A DNA stretch of 64,000 nucleotides from Shinella sp032095155. GTDB taxonomy: Bacteria > Pseudomonadota > Alphaproteobacteria > Rhizobiales > Rhizobiaceae. The DNA is taken from positions 1 to 64,000 of the forward strand of contig NZ_JBLZPK010000022.1 in assembly GCF_049199905.1 (NCBI RefSeq), given 5' to 3'. Of this stretch, positions 1-9,015 are shown piece after piece. The notes beneath the pieces are model-generated. The model searched no databases. It worked only from the letters and a program-made list of their open reading frames with translations, and had not been told where the DNA came from. Numbering within the stretch: position 1 is the stretch's first letter; every line of letters starts with the position of its first letter. The translations under genes and the position numbers were made by a program.

Positions 1-33
1 GCCCGCAACGTTAAATATTGCCGCTTCGCGGCC

Positions 34-82
34 ACCCCCCTCTGTCACCTTCGGCGACATCTCCCCCACAAGGGGGGAGATT
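34..82. repeat. rhizobial intergenic hairpin repeat
   Basis: The stretch holds a C-run/G-run inverted repeat at about 59-81 (ATCTCCCCC, short loop, GGGGGGAGAT), preceded by a CTGTCACCTTCGGCGACAT segment. Elements of this kind recur between genes in rhizobial genomes. The hairpin lies just past the stop codon of the minus-strand binding-protein gene at 109, so it could also end or protect that transcript. Repeat-family membership is from memory, not from a search. Confidence 0.5.
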
Positions 83-108
83 AGAGGGAGTATGCCGTGC
101 CGATTGCG

Positions 109-1269
109 TTAGCGGCCGCCGATCACGCCGATATAGTCGGAGACCCAGCGGTGATAGGGCACGCATTCGCCCTGGCTTTCGCACTTCGAAACCGGCGTGC
201 GCCAGAAGGCGATTTTGTCGAAATTGTCGAAGCCGTTGGTCGCGCAACCGCCGTCGGTCAGCAGCGCATTGCCCTTGCAGGCGGCCGGAACCGAGGGAAC
301 CGCGCCGAACCAAGCGGCGGCATCGCCCTGCACCTTGGCGGACAGCGAGTGTTCCATCCACATATAGGCGCAGTTCGGATGCTGGCTTTCCGCGTGCAGC
401 ATGGTCGTATCCGACCAGCCGGTGACGCCCTCTTCCGGGAAGGTCGAGGCGATCGGCTGCTTTTCGGCCTGCATCAGGTTGACCTGGAACGGCCAGGAGC
501 CCGAGGCGACGACGCCTTCGTTCTTGAAGTCGTCGATCTGGATCATCGCATCGTGCCAGTAGCGGCCGACGAGCGTGCGCTGGACGCGCAAGAGATCGAG
601 GGCGGCCTTGTACTGGTCTTCGTTGAGTTCGTAGGGGTTCTTGATGCCGAGTTCCGGCTTGTGCGCCATCAGATACTGGGCGGCATCGGCGATGTGGATC
701 GGGCCGTCATAGGCCTGCACGCGGCCCTTGTTGGACTTGCCGTCGGGCAGCGTCATTTCCTCGAAGACGACCTTCCAGCTCTTCGGCGCTTCGCCCTTGA
801 AGGCTTCGGTGTTGTACATCAGCACGTTCGGTCCCCAGAGATAGGGCGTGCCGTAGTGAACGCCGTTGACCGTGTGCCACGGCGCGCTCTGCAAGCGCTC
901 GTCGATGGTCTTCCAGCTCGGGATGAGGTCGGTATTGATCGGCTGGACGCGCTTGCCGGCAACGAGGCGGAGCGACGCATCGCCCGAGGCGGTGACGAGG
1001 TCGAAGCCGCCTTCGTTCATCAGCGCGACCATTTCGTCCGAGGTCGCGGCGGTCTTCACGGTGACCTTGCAGCTCGTCTTCTTCTCGAAATCGGTGACCC
1101 AGTCATAGGCCTTGTCCGTCTCGCCGCGCTCGATATAGCCGGCCCAGGCGACGATGGACACTTCGCCTTCGCCGGCGCCCAGCTCCTTCAGAGGCTCCTG
1201 TGCGATGGCGGCGGTGGTGAAGGCGAGCGAAAGGGTAAGCGCGGTGCAGGAATGCAGAAGTCGCTTCAT
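109..1269 (-). CDS. polyamine-type ABC transporter substrate-binding protein
   Basis: This is a periplasmic solute-binding protein of the PotD/spermidine-putrescine class, about 386 residues. It starts with a Sec signal peptide (MKRLLHSCTALTLSLAF, cleavage near AIAQ), followed by a VSIVAWAGYIERG segment typical of the fold. I chose the ATG at 1269 because GGGAGA lies just upstream and the signal peptide begins there; a longer frame upstream has no such features. The protein has several cysteines near the C-terminus (AACKGN, GGCATN, SKCESQGEC), more than usual for PotD, suggesting disulfides. No permease or ATPase genes adjoin it within the window, so its operon partners are probably beyond the left edge. 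The substrate cannot be read from the sequence. Confidence 0.85.
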   Translation of the reverse strand: MKRLLHSCTALTLSLAFTTAAIAQEPLKELGAGEGEVSIVAWAGYIERGETDKAYDWVTDFEKKTSCKVTVKTAATSDEMVALMNEGGFDLVTASGDASLRLVAGKRVQPINTDLIPSWKTIDERLQSAPWHTVNGVHYGTPYLWGPNVLMYNTEAFKGEAPKSWKVVFEEMTLPDGKSNKGRVQAYDGPIHIADAAQYLMAHKPELGIKNPYELNEDQYKAALDLLRVQRTLVGRYWHDAMIQIDDFKNEGVVASGSWPFQVNLMQAEKQPIASTFPEEGVTGWSDTTMLHAESQHPNCAYMWMEHSLSAKVQGDAAAWFGAVPSVPAACKGNALLTDGGCATNGFDNFDKIAFWRTPVSKCESQGECVPYHRWVSDYIGVIGGR

Positions 1270-1468
1270 GACAGTCTCCCGGTTTGGCCGCTTTTGAGCG
1301 GTATTGTTCCCGTTTGAAAAGGTGCCGCGATTTTGCCGCTTTCGCAAATTCATTAATCAGAATGTCGCTATCGGAAATTCCGAATGCTCTATGAAGCGGG
1401 CGACCTTAATCGTCTGTAAAGCAGCCATGGAGGAAGCTCTCGCTTTACACGATAGGGAGCAGGCGACG

Positions 1469-2530
1469 ATGGGCCGGCCGGAACACATTGCCAGTCTCGA
1501 TGGCTTGCGCGGCCTTGCGGCGGTGCTGGTCGTCATGGCGCATATCGGCCTCGTCTTTCCCAGCATGGCCGCGCTCCATCTTCCCATCATGGGCAGCGAG
1601 GCCGTCGGTCTGTTCTTCGCCCTGAGCGGTTTCCTGATGGCCTATCTCTATGGCGGGCAACCGGTGACGCGCGCCGCCGTGCTCGACTTTCTCGTCAGCC
1701 GCTTTGCCCGCATCTATCCTGTCTATCTCGCCGCCGTCGTCGTCGTGATGATCCTCTCCGTCGCGCCGGGTCTCGACTACATCCAGCCGATCCAGGGCAT
1801 GAAGGATTTTGTCCGGCATGTCTTGCTGCTCGGCTCGAGCGGCGTCTTCTGGTCGGTGCCGCCGGAAATCCAGTTCTATCTCTTTTTCCCCGTGCTCTGG
1901 CTTTGCCTCGGCCAGCCGCGCCGGTTTCCGGCTCTGATCGCCGTCCTGATGGCGTTCGTCGCCATCGATGGCCTGCTCGGCCTGCCGGGGCCGGGTATCC
2001 TGCTTCCCTCGAAGCTGCCCTATTTCCTGTTCGGCGCCGTCGCCGGCCGCCTGCATGCGCTCTGGGGGCCGGCTTCCCGGTCGCCGCTCATCGGGGTGCT
2101 GGCGCTTGCGCTGCCGATCGTGTTCATGAGCTATCGTTACGTCCTGCCGGCAGTCGATCCCGGTTTCTGGGGCGTGCACAGCGCGTTTGCCTCAGCCGTC
2201 ATCGTCGCGCTCGTCGCCTGGCAGGCGCCGCTCTCGGCGAGAATCTTCGCCTCCGCGCCGCTTCGTTTTCTCGGCGCGATCAGCTTCTCGCTCTATCTCT
2301 TCCACGTGCCGGCGATGTTTCTTGCGCGGCACACGCTGAGCGGCCTGCTTCCAGAGCCGCTGGTCATTCCGCTGACATTCGTCATCGCGGGTCTCGCCGC
2401 ATGGTTCCTGCATGTGACGATCGAAGTGCCGGCGCGGCAATGGCTGGTCGGCCTGTGGCGCAAGAGCGGGCTGCGCAGCGGCCTGATCGATAGGCCCGCC
2501 GGGAAAATCGAGGCTTCGGCGTCTAGCTAA
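1469..2530 (+). CDS. acyltransferase 3 family membrane protein
   Basis: An integral-membrane acyltransferase of the OafA/ExoZ type (Acyltransferase 3 family), about 353 residues, expected to transfer acetyl or similar groups to extracytoplasmic glycans. The N-terminus carries the family hallmark (IASLDGLRGLAAVLVVMAHI), then about ten hydrophobic segments, with RFARIYPVYL and FWSVPPEIQFYLFFP motifs including the conserved R/YP and E of the family. I chose the ATG at 1469 because it sits just before the conserved start of the domain and has GGGAGC upstream; ATGs at 1391 and 1427 are alternatives. It stands alone, divergent from the binding-protein gene and convergent with the LysR gene. The glycan target is unknown. 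Confidence 0.85.
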   Translation: MGRPEHIASLDGLRGLAAVLVVMAHIGLVFPSMAALHLPIMGSEAVGLFFALSGFLMAYLYGGQPVTRAAVLDFLVSRFARIYPVYLAAVVVVMILSVAPGLDYIQPIQGMKDFVRHVLLLGSSGVFWSVPPEIQFYLFFPVLWLCLGQPRRFPALIAVLMAFVAIDGLLGLPGPGILLPSKLPYFLFGAVAGRLHALWGPASRSPLIGVLALALPIVFMSYRYVLPAVDPGFWGVHSAFASAVIVALVAWQAPLSARIFASAPLRFLGAISFSLYLFHVPAMFLARHTLSGLLPEPLVIPLTFVIAGLAAWFLHVTIEVPARQWLVGLWRKSGLRSGLIDRPAGKIEASASS

Positions 2531-2539
2531 GGCGGATCG

Positions 2540-3448
2540 TCAGCGCCCGCGCCCGCCGCGCAGCGCTTCCGCCAGTCCCACGAAATCCCGCGCCGCCTGC
2601 GGCAGGCTGGACCCCTTGCGCCAGACCATGCCGATCTGCACCACCGGCAGCGCGCCGGAGACGTCGCGGCTTTCGATGCGGTCGCCTTCCAGCGACCAGG
2701 GGCGATAGACGAGATCGGGCAAGAGCGCGATACCCGCGCCCGTCGCGACCAGACTGCGCACGGCTTCCACGGAGCGCGTGCGGAAGGCGACATGCGGGCG
2801 GGCGCCAAGGGCCGAGAGCAGCTTGCCGGTGTTCTCCTCGATTTCATCGACCGTCAGCATGATCAGGGGCTCCCTGGCGATATCGCTGACGGAGATGATA
2901 TCGGCCGAGACGAGTGGATGGCCGATCGGCAGCCAGAGCCGGTAGGGCGAGGTCTCGATGATCTCCGCCTGAAGCGCCATGCGGTCGCGCAGGTTCGAGA
3001 TGACCATGACGGCGACATCCAGTTCGCCGCCGACGAGCAGGTGTTCGAGATAGGACCCGTTGTCCTCGATGGCGCTGACATCGATGCCGGGAAAGGCGCG
3101 GCGGTAGCGCGACAGCAGGTCCGACAGCACGTAGCCGGCGACGAGTGAGGTGACGCCGAGATTGAGCTGGCCCTTTTCCGGCGTGCGGCTGTCGGAGAAT
3201 GAGGAGCGGGCATCCGACACATTGGCGAGGATTTTCGTGGCGTGGCGCAGGAACTGGTGGCCGTTATGCGTCGTCGTCAGGCCACGCGGATGGCGTTCGA
3301 AGAGTTCGACGCCGAGATCCGATTCGAGTTCCTTGATCGCCTCGGTGATCGAGGATTGCGAGATCGAGAGGTTCTGCGCGGCCCGCGTCACGGAGCCCTG
3401 TTCCGCGACGGCGACGAAATATTGCAATTGCCGAAAGGTGAATGCCAT
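2540..3448 (-). CDS. LysR family transcriptional regulator
   Basis: A LysR-type regulator of 302 residues, the normal length. The N-terminal winged helix-turn-helix (residues 2-65: FTFRQLQYFVAVAEQGSVTRAAQNL, then SQSSITEAIKELE) is followed by a periplasmic-binding-protein-like effector domain. It is divergent from the esterase/ACT/PAAR-like trio that starts 124 bp away, which is the classic arrangement for LysR control of a neighbouring operon, so that trio is its likely target. The effector cannot be deduced. Confidence 0.9.
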   Translation of the reverse strand: MAFTFRQLQYFVAVAEQGSVTRAAQNLSISQSSITEAIKELESDLGVELFERHPRGLTTTHNGHQFLRHATKILANVSDARSSFSDSRTPEKGQLNLGVTSLVAGYVLSDLLSRYRRAFPGIDVSAIEDNGSYLEHLLVGGELDVAVMVISNLRDRMALQAEIIETSPYRLWLPIGHPLVSADIISVSDIAREPLIMLTVDEIEENTGKLLSALGARPHVAFRTRSVEAVRSLVATGAGIALLPDLVYRPWSLEGDRIESRDVSGALPVVQIGMVWRKGSSLPQAARDFVGLAEALRGGRGR

Positions 3449-3571
3449 GGCGGCAGTTAATATGCCGGCGGCAGGTCAGGCAAGCGCCGAAAATTCCTTG
3501 GGAAAGCCGTTTGCAGGACAGGCGGCGGGGAAGGGCGCTGCTATGCTGCCGGGACAAGACGAGGAGCCGCC

Positions 3572-4483
3572 ATGACCGAACGTCCCATGCCGACCGAGGA
3601 AGGCATTCTGGCTTTCCACAAGCGCTGCGAGGATTTCTACCCCGCCGATGCTGTCGATGCCGACATCACGCAGCAGCGTGCCTGGTACGATGCCCTGTGC
3701 GCCGCCTTCGATGCGCCGCCGCCGGCCGGTATGGTCAAGGAGGATGGGCTGGTGGCGGGGCGCATTCCGGTGCGGCGCTACCGGCCGGCCGCTGCCACGA
3801 CGGGGACGCGGCTCTACTATATTCATGGTGGCGGGTTCGTCGTGGGGTCGCTCGATAGCCACGATGCGATCTGCGCCGAATTGTCCGAAGCGGCGGGCGC
3901 CGAACTTGTCTCCATCGATTACCGCCTGTCGCCGGAACATGTCTGGCCCGCCGCCTTCGAGGATTGCTGGGCCGTGCTGGCTGCGCTTTTCCTGGAAAAC
4001 CGGCCGGTTGTCGTCATCGGCGACAGTGCCGGCGGCAATCTGGCGGCCGGTATCGTGCTGAAGGCACGCGACGAGGGTTTGAAGGGGATCGCCGGGCAGG
4101 CCTTGATCTATCCCAGTCTGGGGGGCGATCTGGTTTCAGGCTCCTATGTGGAGATGGCCGATGCACCGGGCCTTTCCACCGCCGACGTCACCTATTACCG
4201 CGATATTTACAAGGCACCGGACGACGCGGGCCACGCCTTCCCGCTGCGGGCGACAGAGCTTGCCGGTCTGCCGCCGGCCTATATCACCGGGGCCTATTTC
4301 GATCCGCTGCGCGACGATGCGCGGGCCTATGCGGCGCGGCTGATCCTGGCCGGCGTGCCGGTGGAGTATCGTGAGGAAAAGCAGATGATCCATGCCTGGC
4401 TCCGGGCCCGCTTCATGAGCGAGGGGGCAAAGGCCGGCTTTGCGGCACTGTGCGATGCCGTCAGCCGGATGGCGCGCGCATGA
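3572..4483 (+). CDS. alpha/beta hydrolase of the HSL/esterase family
   Basis: A carboxylesterase-like enzyme of 303 residues in the hormone-sensitive-lipase group. The oxyanion-hole motif HGGGF begins at residue 85, the nucleophile motif GDSAGG has its Ser at about 152, the acid lies in DPLRDD and the catalytic His in the C-terminal MIHAW. The full triad is therefore present. It is the first gene of a tightly coupled set: its stop overlaps the start of the ACT-domain gene (ATGA), which in turn overlaps the PAAR-like gene. The substrate is unknown; small acyl esters are the usual ones for this family. The divergent LysR gene is the probable regulator. Confidence 0.88.
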   Translation: MTERPMPTEEGILAFHKRCEDFYPADAVDADITQQRAWYDALCAAFDAPPPAGMVKEDGLVAGRIPVRRYRPAAATTGTRLYYIHGGGFVVGSLDSHDAICAELSEAAGAELVSIDYRLSPEHVWPAAFEDCWAVLAALFLENRPVVVIGDSAGGNLAAGIVLKARDEGLKGIAGQALIYPSLGGDLVSGSYVEMADAPGLSTADVTYYRDIYKAPDDAGHAFPLRATELAGLPPAYITGAYFDPLRDDARAYAARLILAGVPVEYREEKQMIHAWLRARFMSEGAKAGFAALCDAVSRMARA

Positions 4484-4899
4484 GCGGCGTCACCGACCTC
4501 GACGAACTGCTGAAGACGATGGAGCCGGCGTTGGCCGAGGGTCGTTTCGTCTATGCCTGCGTGCCGGCCGACGAACTGGCGAGTCACCTTTTCCGCCAGC
4601 CGATCGGCATCTTCCAGGAAGCGGAGGGGTTGACGCTGATCGTGCCCGAGGCCGCCGCCGAAGGGCTTTCCGCCAGCCCGCCGATGCGGATGATCACGCT
4701 GACCGTGCATTCCTCGCTGGAGGCGGTGGGGCTGACCGGGGCCTTCGCTGCGGCGTTGACGCGGGAGGGCATCAGCGCCAACGTGGTTGCCGCCTACCAT
4801 CACGACCATATATTCGTGCCTGAGCGGGATGCGGAACGGGCACTGCATGCCCTTCGCGCACTGTCCCGTTCGGCGCGGGAAAAGGGAGAGGGACGATGA
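4480..4899 (+). CDS. ACT domain-containing protein
   Basis: A small protein of about 139 residues resembling stand-alone ACT-domain proteins (COG3602-like). The features are an N-terminal LLKTMEPALAEGRFVYACV, a beta-strand segment GLTLIVPEAAAEGL, and a C-terminal ACT-like part (MITLTVHSSLEAVGLTGAFAAALTREGISANVVAAYHHDHIFVP). Such domains bind small ligands, often amino acids. The start at 4480 forms an ATGA overlap with the stop of the esterase gene, pointing to translational coupling; an in-frame upstream ATG at 4450 would lie inside that gene and is less likely. Ligand and role are unknown. Confidence 0.75.
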   Translation: MSGVTDLDELLKTMEPALAEGRFVYACVPADELASHLFRQPIGIFQEAEGLTLIVPEAAAEGLSASPPMRMITLTVHSSLEAVGLTGAFAAALTREGISANVVAAYHHDHIFVPERDAERALHALRALSRSAREKGEGR

Positions 4900-5246
4900 G
4901 ATTTTTCCGGTTTGTAGGAGCAGTTCTGGCTCTGGGCCTTGCAACGGCGTCGCCCTCCCTATCCGTCGCCGAGGATGCGGCGCCGCCGATCCCGGCCTGT
5001 GCGCTGACTGGTGCCCAAAGCGTCTTCATCGGCGGCGCGCCGGCGCTCAGGCTGTCCGACGTGGTGAACTGCCCGCCGGAACTTTACGAGATCGTGCCGA
5101 GCATCATGATCGAGGGCCAGCCCATGGTGAAGTTCCGCAGCGGCGTGGGCGAGAAGGGCAATTGCACGGCGCGCGGTGAAGAGACCGTGATGGCCGAGGG
5201 CGAGACGACGAGCCGCGTCGGGGACGTGAACTGCACGCAGAAGTGA
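4896..5246 (+). CDS. small exported PAAR-like protein
   Basis: A 116-residue protein with a Sec signal peptide (MRFFRFVGAVLALGLATASP, cleavage near SVAEDA). Its mature part has two segments resembling PAAR repeats: SVFIGGAPALRLSDVVNC and SIMIEGQPMVKF, plus a final TTSRVGDVNC, with four mature cysteines (ACAL, VNCPP, GNCTA, VNCTQ). PAAR proteins usually cap type VI secretion spikes and lack signal peptides. Here no secretion genes are nearby and the protein would be periplasmic. It is coupled by an ATGA overlap to the ACT-domain gene. The function is unknown; the PAAR likeness is by motif reading only. Confidence 0.65.
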   Translation: MRFFRFVGAVLALGLATASPSLSVAEDAAPPIPACALTGAQSVFIGGAPALRLSDVVNCPPELYEIVPSIMIEGQPMVKFRSGVGEKGNCTARGEETVMAEGETTSRVGDVNCTQK

Positions 5247-5297
5247 GTGAATGAGCGTGGCGAGCGGTTTTTGCTGAGAAGGTCGCCCCACCCTCAA

Positions 5298-5371
5298 CGT
5301 CATCCTCGGGCTTGACCCGAGGATCCATGCCACGGGCAGGACGGTGCGGATGCGTGGATCCTCGGGTCAAG
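5298..5371. repeat. palindromic intergenic repeat, two inverted copies, cut by gap
   Basis: A 30-bp element at 5298-5327 contains a perfect hairpin (ATCCTCGGG, loop CTTGA, CCCGAGGAT). An inverted partial copy (TGGATCCTCGGGTCAAG) sits at 5355-5371 and runs straight into the run of N. The same 30 bp recur exactly at 35443-35472, also beside an N run. This is a dispersed intergenic repeat of the kind common in rhizobia. Confidence 0.8.
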
Positions 5372-5420
5372 NNNNNNNNNNNNNNNNNNNNNNNNNNNNN
5401 NNNNNNNNNNNNNNNNNNNN
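5372..5420. other. assembly gap (49 N)
   Basis: Unknown bases. The gap begins inside the inverted copy of the dispersed repeat and ends 7 bp before the stop codon of the ABC ATPase gene, so it probably hides only the rest of the repeat. Confidence 0.95.
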
Positions 5421-5427
5421 GCTTTGA

Positions 5428-7059
5428 TCAGTTGCCGGCGCTTGCCATGCGCCGCGTGGTGAGAACTTTCTCCAGCCAGCCGATCTCCATTTCCGGAACC
5501 GATTTCAGCAACAGGTCCGTATAGTCGTCGAAGGGCGGCGAGAGCACCTTCGATTTCGGGCCGAAGCGCACGAGCTTGCCGCGATGCATCACGGCCACCG
5601 AATCGGCGATGGCGCGCACGATGGCGATGTCGTGCGTGATGAACATGTAGGAGACCTGCGTTTCCTCCTGAAGTTTCAGGAGAAGTTTCAGGATGCCTTC
5701 GGCCACCAGCGGGTCCAGCGCGGAGGTCGGCTCGTCGCAGAGGATGAGCTCCGGCTTGGCCGCCAAGGCGCGGGCGATGGCGACGCGCTGTTTCTGGCCG
5801 CCCGAAAGCTCGGCCGGATAGCGGTCGGCAAACCGGCCGCCCATCTCGATCTGCTCCAGCAGTTCCTTCACCCGCTCGGTCTTCTGCTGGCCGCGCAGGC
5901 CGTAATAGAAGGTGAGCGGGCGGCCGACGATGTCGCGCACCGTCTGGCGCGGGTTCATCGCGGTGTCGGCCATCTGGTAGATCATCTGGACGCGGCGAAG
6001 CTCGTCGTTCGACCGGCCCTTCAGCGCCTTCGGCAAAGCTTTGCCGTCGAAGCTGATCGTGCCGTCCTGCGGCGGCAACAGGCCGGTGATGACGCGGGCG
6101 AGCGTCGATTTGCCCGAGCCGGATTCGCCCACCACCGCCAGCGTCTGGCCCTTCGGCAGATGCAAGGAAACGTTCTGCAACACCTTGAAGCCGTTGGAAT
6201 AGCCGGCGGTGATGTTGTCGACCTTGAGCAGCGTATCCGTCTGGTCGGGCGCCTCATCCCGTCTCGTGCCGCGCACATTGACCAGCGCGCGGGTATAGTC
6301 CTGCGTCGGTGCCTCGATGATCTGTTTCACCGAGCCGTATTCCACCATCTTGCCGTGACGGAGCACAAGAATATCATCCGTGATCTGCGCCACGACGGCA
6401 AGGTCGTGGGTGATGTAGAGCGCGGCTGTGTGGGTCTCCTCGATGGCGTGTTTGATGGCGGCGAGCACGTCGATCTGCGTCGTCACGTCGAGCGCGGTCG
6501 TTGGCTCATCGAAGACGATGAGCTCCGGGTTGGGGCAGAGCGCCATGGCGGTCATGGCGCGTTGCAACTGGCCGCCGGAGACCTGGTGCGGATAGCGCTG
6601 GCCGAAGGTTTCCGGGCTTGGCAGGCCGAGCACCTTGAACAGGTAGAGCGCGCGCTTTTCCGCCTCCGCACGGCTCATGATGCCGTGTTTAAGCGAGGCC
6701 TCGATCACCTGTTCGCCGAGCCGGTGGGCCGGGTTGAAGGCTGCCGCTGCCGATTGCGCGACATAGCAGACCTTTGCACCGCGCACTTTGCGGATACCCG
6801 CGGGGCCGAGCTTCAGCAGGTCTTCGCCGTTGAGCTTGACCTCGCCGCCAGTGATCCTCACCCCGCCGCGCCCATAGGCGAGCGCGGTGAGGCCGATGGT
6901 GGACTTGCCGGCGCCGGATTCGCCGATCAGGCCGAGCACCTTGCCCTTCTCGACGTCGAAGTTGACGCCCTCGACGAGGGTCACGGTGCGTGGCGGCTCA
7001 CCCGGCGGATAGCTGGTCGCCTCGATCTTGAGGTTTCTTACGGAAAGCAGATCAGGCAT
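5428..7059 (-). CDS. oligopeptide-type ABC transporter ATPase, two fused domains
   Basis: A 543-residue protein carrying two complete ATPase domains in one chain, equivalent to DppD plus DppF. The first has Walker A GESGAGKST, signature SGGQLQR and Walker B LIVFDEPTTALD. The second has GESGSGKST, SGGQKQR and LILCDEPTSALD. Both halves look catalytically intact. It energises the permease pair encoded just upstream; its ATG overlaps the end of the preceding permease gene by 8 bp. Fused ATPases of this sort are common in rhizobial peptide, opine or glycoside importers, so the substrate need not be a peptide. Confidence 0.92.
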   Translation of the reverse strand: MPDLLSVRNLKIEATSYPPGEPPRTVTLVEGVNFDVEKGKVLGLIGESGAGKSTIGLTALAYGRGGVRITGGEVKLNGEDLLKLGPAGIRKVRGAKVCYVAQSAAAAFNPAHRLGEQVIEASLKHGIMSRAEAEKRALYLFKVLGLPSPETFGQRYPHQVSGGQLQRAMTAMALCPNPELIVFDEPTTALDVTTQIDVLAAIKHAIEETHTAALYITHDLAVVAQITDDILVLRHGKMVEYGSVKQIIEAPTQDYTRALVNVRGTRRDEAPDQTDTLLKVDNITAGYSNGFKVLQNVSLHLPKGQTLAVVGESGSGKSTLARVITGLLPPQDGTISFDGKALPKALKGRSNDELRRVQMIYQMADTAMNPRQTVRDIVGRPLTFYYGLRGQQKTERVKELLEQIEMGGRFADRYPAELSGGQKQRVAIARALAAKPELILCDEPTSALDPLVAEGILKLLLKLQEETQVSYMFITHDIAIVRAIADSVAVMHRGKLVRFGPKSKVLSPPFDDYTDLLLKSVPEMEIGWLEKVLTTRRMASAGN

Positions 7060-7879
7060 CGCCGCGCCCTCCCTTGAGGCTCGAGGTGCGTTTCATCAGC
7101 CAGTCGACGACGAGGTTGACGCAGATGGCGAGCCCCGCAATCGCACCGCCCGGAATGAGGGCGGCCGAGATGCCGAAGATGATGCCGTCCTTGTTGTCCT
7201 TCACCATGCCGCCCCAATCGGCCGCCGGCGGCTGGATGCCGAGGCCGAGGAAGGAGAGGGTGGAGAGAAACAGGATGGAGAAGGCGAAACGCAGGCCGAA
7301 TTCGGCAAGCAACGGCGAGAGCGTGTTGGGCAGGATCTCCCGGAAGATGATCCAGCCGGTGCCTTCGCCGCGCAGACGCGCCGCCTCGACGAACTCCATG
7401 ACCGCCACATCGAGCGCGACGGCGCGGCCGATGCGATAGACGCGCGTACTGTCGAGGACCGCCATCACGAGGATGAGAATCCAAAGCTGCTGCGGCAACA
7501 CGGCCAGCACGACGAGGGCGAAGATCAAGGTCGGGATCGCCATCATCAGGTCGTTGAAGCGAGAGAAGGCCTGGTCGATCAGCCCGCCCGTCACCGCTGC
7601 CGTGAACGACAAGAGCATGCCGAGCGAGAAGGAGAGCACGGTCGCCGCCAGCGCCACGAAGATCGTGGTGCGGGCGCCGAAGATCAGCCGCGAGAACAGG
7701 TCGCGGCCGAGATTGTCGGTGCCGAGAAGATACTCGCCGCCGATGGGTTCCCAGACGGAGCCAACGATCTGGCTTTCGCTGTAGGGAGCGATGATCGGCG
7801 CGAAAATGGCACAGAACAGGGCAAGGGCAATGCCCAGGATGCCGACCCATGCGCTGACGGGGATGGAAGAAAGTCTCAT
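7052..7879 (-). CDS. oligopeptide-type ABC transporter permease (DppC-like)
   Basis: An inner-membrane permease of 275 residues. The DppC-type N-terminal hydrophobic segment is followed by the PIGGEYLLGTDNLGRDLFSRLIFGART motif of this class. The cytoplasmic EAA loop reads VEAARLRGEGTGWIIFREILPN. Start and stop overlap its neighbours (ATGA with the upstream permease, 8 bp with the downstream ATPase), so the three are one transcriptional unit. Confidence 0.92.
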   Translation of the reverse strand: MRLSSIPVSAWVGILGIALALFCAIFAPIIAPYSESQIVGSVWEPIGGEYLLGTDNLGRDLFSRLIFGARTTIFVALAATVLSFSLGMLLSFTAAVTGGLIDQAFSRFNDLMMAIPTLIFALVVLAVLPQQLWILILVMAVLDSTRVYRIGRAVALDVAVMEFVEAARLRGEGTGWIIFREILPNTLSPLLAEFGLRFAFSILFLSTLSFLGLGIQPPAADWGGMVKDNKDGIIFGISAALIPGGAIAGLAICVNLVVDWLMKRTSSLKGGRGDA

Positions 7880-8917
7880 CGCGGATGCCTCAATCTGGGG
7901 TTCGCGACGATCGCAAGGATATCGGCGAACATGTTGAGGAAGATGTAGAAGGCGGCGAAGATCAGGCCGCAGGCCTGCACGACCGGCATGTCACGCACCG
8001 TCACGGCGTCGACCATGTACTGGCCCATGCCGGGATAGACGAACACCACTTCCACGACGACAACGCCCACCACGAGATAGGCGAGGTTGAGCGCGATGAC
8101 GTTGATGACCGGGGCAAGCGCATTCGGCGCCGCGTGCTTGGCGATGATGCGCAGGCCCGAAAGGCCCTTCAGTTCCGCCGTCTCGACATAGGCCGAGGAC
8201 ATCACGTTGAGGATCGCCGCCCGCGTCATGCGCATCATGTGGGCGAGCACGACGAGGACGAGGGTTGCCGTGGGCAGCGCGATGGCCGACAGGCGCTGGC
8301 CTAGTGTCATCGAGTCATAGACGGTCGCCGGGAAGGTCGCCACACCCAGCTGCACGGCGAAGAACAGGATCAGCAGGTAGCCGACGAAGAATTCCGGCAA
8401 CGAGATCGCCGCAAGCGAGATGACGTTGATGATCTTGTCGGGCAGGCGGTTTCGATATTGCACCGCCAGCATGCCGAGACCGACGGCGAGCGGCACGGAG
8501 ATGATTGCGGCGAAGAAGGCGAGGAACAGCGAATTGCCGAGGCGCTTGCCGATCTGTTCGCTGACCGAGTTTTTCGAAGCCCAGGATTTGCCGAAATCCC
8601 CCTGGAGCGCGCCGCCGAGCCATTTGAAATAGCGCGTCGTTGCCGGCTGGTCGAGGCCGAGATCCTTGCGGATGTTCTCGATGGCCTGCGGGGTCGCCGA
8701 CTGTCCGAGATAGGTGGTGGCGAAGTCGCCGGGCAAGGCTTCCACGCCGCCGAAGATCATCAGCGACACGGCGAAGAGCAAGGCCACGCTGAGCGCGAGA
8801 CGTTGCAGAATGAGCGCAACCAGGGGGCTGCTCTTGCTGAGTTTCGCCCAGAACGAAGGCGTGCCTTCGATGATGGGAGCACCAGTGGACGCAACCGATC
8901 CGGCAACGCCGGCAGAC
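7876..8917 (-). CDS. oligopeptide-type ABC transporter permease (DppB-like), N-terminus lost in gap
   Basis: An inner-membrane permease of the DppB type. It contains the LPGDFATTYLGQSATPQ segment after the first membrane helix, a transmembrane core, and an EAA-type loop (ELKGLSGLRIIAKHAAPNALAP). The reading frame stays open from a GTG at 8787 up to 8917, adding about 43 residues (ending SKSSPLVALILQRLALSVAL) that include the first membrane helix, and then enters the N run without an ATG. The true start is therefore inside the gap and the GTG at 8787 should not be used as the start. The stop overlaps the next permease gene (ATGA). Confidence 0.88.
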
Positions 8918-9005
8918 NNNNNNNNNNNNNNNNNNNNNNNNNNNNNNNNNNNNNNNNNNNNNNNNNNNNNNNNNNNNNNNNNNNNNNNNNNNNNNNNNNN
9001 NNNNN
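8918..9005. other. assembly gap (88 N)
   Basis: Unknown bases between the binding-protein stop (9016) and the visible start of the DppB-like frame (8917). The gap should hold the permease start codon and ribosome binding site if its stated length is real. Confidence 0.95.
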
Positions 9006-9015
9006 CCGCCGGTCA

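Noticed and set aside
4896..5246. Type VI secretion spike PAAR protein
   Set aside because: It has a Sec signal peptide and no type VI genes are in the neighbourhood.
8785..8787. GTG at 8787 as start of the DppB-like permease
   Set aside because: The frame is open upstream for 43 more codons and includes the first membrane helix of the family.
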